Part shown: positions 5,904-6,400 of the stretch, one piece after another
How positions within the stretch are numbered: the first letter of the stretch is position 1
Layout: each line of letters begins with the position of its first letter
NCBI GenBank assembly: GCA_015486815.1
Contig: WFQY01000328.1
Span: 1-6,400 of the forward strand
From: Phycisphaerae bacterium
GTDB lineage: Bacteria > Planctomycetota > Phycisphaerae > JAAYCJ01
Direction of reading: 5' to 3'
DNA: 6,400 nt
Notes under the pieces: generated by a model
Told to the model about the DNA's origin: nothing
Databases searched by the model: none
Seen by the model: the letters and a program-made list of their open reading frames with translations, nothing else
Position numbers and translations under genes: made by a program

Positions 5904-6400
5904 ATGCTTAATGTGTTATTGATAGCTCTGGGATTGACAATGGATAGCTTTGCAATTTCCGGTACGATATTGCTGACAAGCAAAGCTATTACTCCACGTC
6001 TGATTTTTCGTGTAAGCTTTCATTTTGCATTGTTTCAGGTGGCGTTGTTGTTAATAGGCTGGTATCTTGGCGGATTGATAGGCGTACATCTTAACAGTTA
6101 CGCTGAGATATTGGCGGGTAGTTTACTGATAGCGATTGGCGTAAAGATGATATGGGAATCGCAGAGTGAGCAGTCGGAAAAAAGCAGCAAAGATCTTTCG
6201 CGAGGGCTGTCGCTTGTTATGTTAGCGATTGCAACGAGTATAGATGCATTAGCTGTCGGCGGGAGTTTAGGACTGCTGAAGTCGATGATTTTCACGCCAG
6301 CTGTCATATTGGCAATTGCGACGATTTTTATGTCAGTTTCGGGTTTACTTATAGGCAGACACTTTGGCAGAGTTTTGGGCGTTCGTGCGGAACTTATAGG
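5904..6400 (+). CDS. mntP: Manganese efflux pump MntP (3' end beyond window)
   Basis: The first 165 residues of an inner-membrane protein whose family is about 185-195 residues long, so only the last segment is missing. It exports Mn(II). The family repeat is clear: ALGLTMDSFAISG (8-20, with D14) in helix 1 and AIATSIDALAVGGSLG (108-123, with D114) in helix 4; these membrane aspartates correspond to those needed for transport in E. coli MntP. Predicted hydrophobic helices lie at about 2-22, 35-57, 67-84, 103-124 and 128-150. A charged loop (85-101) links the two halves. GLLIGRHFGRVLGVRAELIG at the edge matches the family consensus before the last helix. The ATG comes 7 bases after the valS stop and has no recognisable Shine-Dalgarno, suggesting coupling to valS translation. 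No Mn riboswitch (yybP-ykoY) can fit in the gap, so any manganese control must act elsewhere. Confidence 0.93.
   Translation, partial: MLNVLLIALGLTMDSFAISGTILLTSKAITPRLIFRVSFHFALFQVALLLIGWYLGGLIGVHLNSYAEILAGSLLIAIGVKMIWESQSEQSEKSSKDLSRGLSLVMLAIATSIDALAVGGSLGLLKSMIFTPAVILAIATIFMSVSGLLIGRHFGRVLGVRAELI

Overview
The window looks like bacterial chromosomal DNA of moderate GC (mid-40s % in the conserved genes by hand sampling). My best guess is a planctomycete-like organism, perhaps of the Phycisphaerae/Sedimentisphaerales kind. This rests on the style of the valyl-tRNA synthetase (a short insertion soon after KMSK, a Cys-poor segment before DPDVLDTWFSS) and on a stand-alone Gfo/Idh/MocA oxidoreductase. 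It is inference from memory of the families, not a database result.

The layout is two divergent transcription units fired from one 123-bp intergenic region (1855-1977). Leftward (minus strand): gatA, the amidase subunit of the tRNA-dependent amidotransferase (1854-385), then after 14 bp a small MNT-type nucleotidyltransferase gene (370-23), then, overlapping its stop by ATGA, the first eight codons of another gene cut by the window edge (26-1). The last two have the architecture of an MNT/HEPN toxin-antitoxin pair, but the putative HEPN partner lies outside the window. Rightward (plus strand): a Gfo/Idh/MocA-family oxidoreductase (1978-2925), valS for valyl-tRNA synthetase (2942-5896), and mntP for a manganese exporter (5904 to the right edge), with gaps of only 16 and 7 bp, so probably one operon.

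The intergenic region holds two back-to-back sigma70-like promoters whose -35 elements lie one base apart, and a perfect 6+6 bp palindrome between the -35 and -10 of the rightward promoter: a compact candidate control point for both units. Both units carry a protein-synthesis housekeeping gene (gatA, valS) joined to an unrelated gene.

No tRNA, rRNA, CRISPR array, insertion sequence, riboswitch or convincing terminator was seen. Genes cover nearly the whole window, and no gene-free stretch exceeds 300 bases. The most interesting items are the MNT gene placed in the transcript of gatA and the shared promoter with its palindrome. I do not see firm evidence of an entirely new system.
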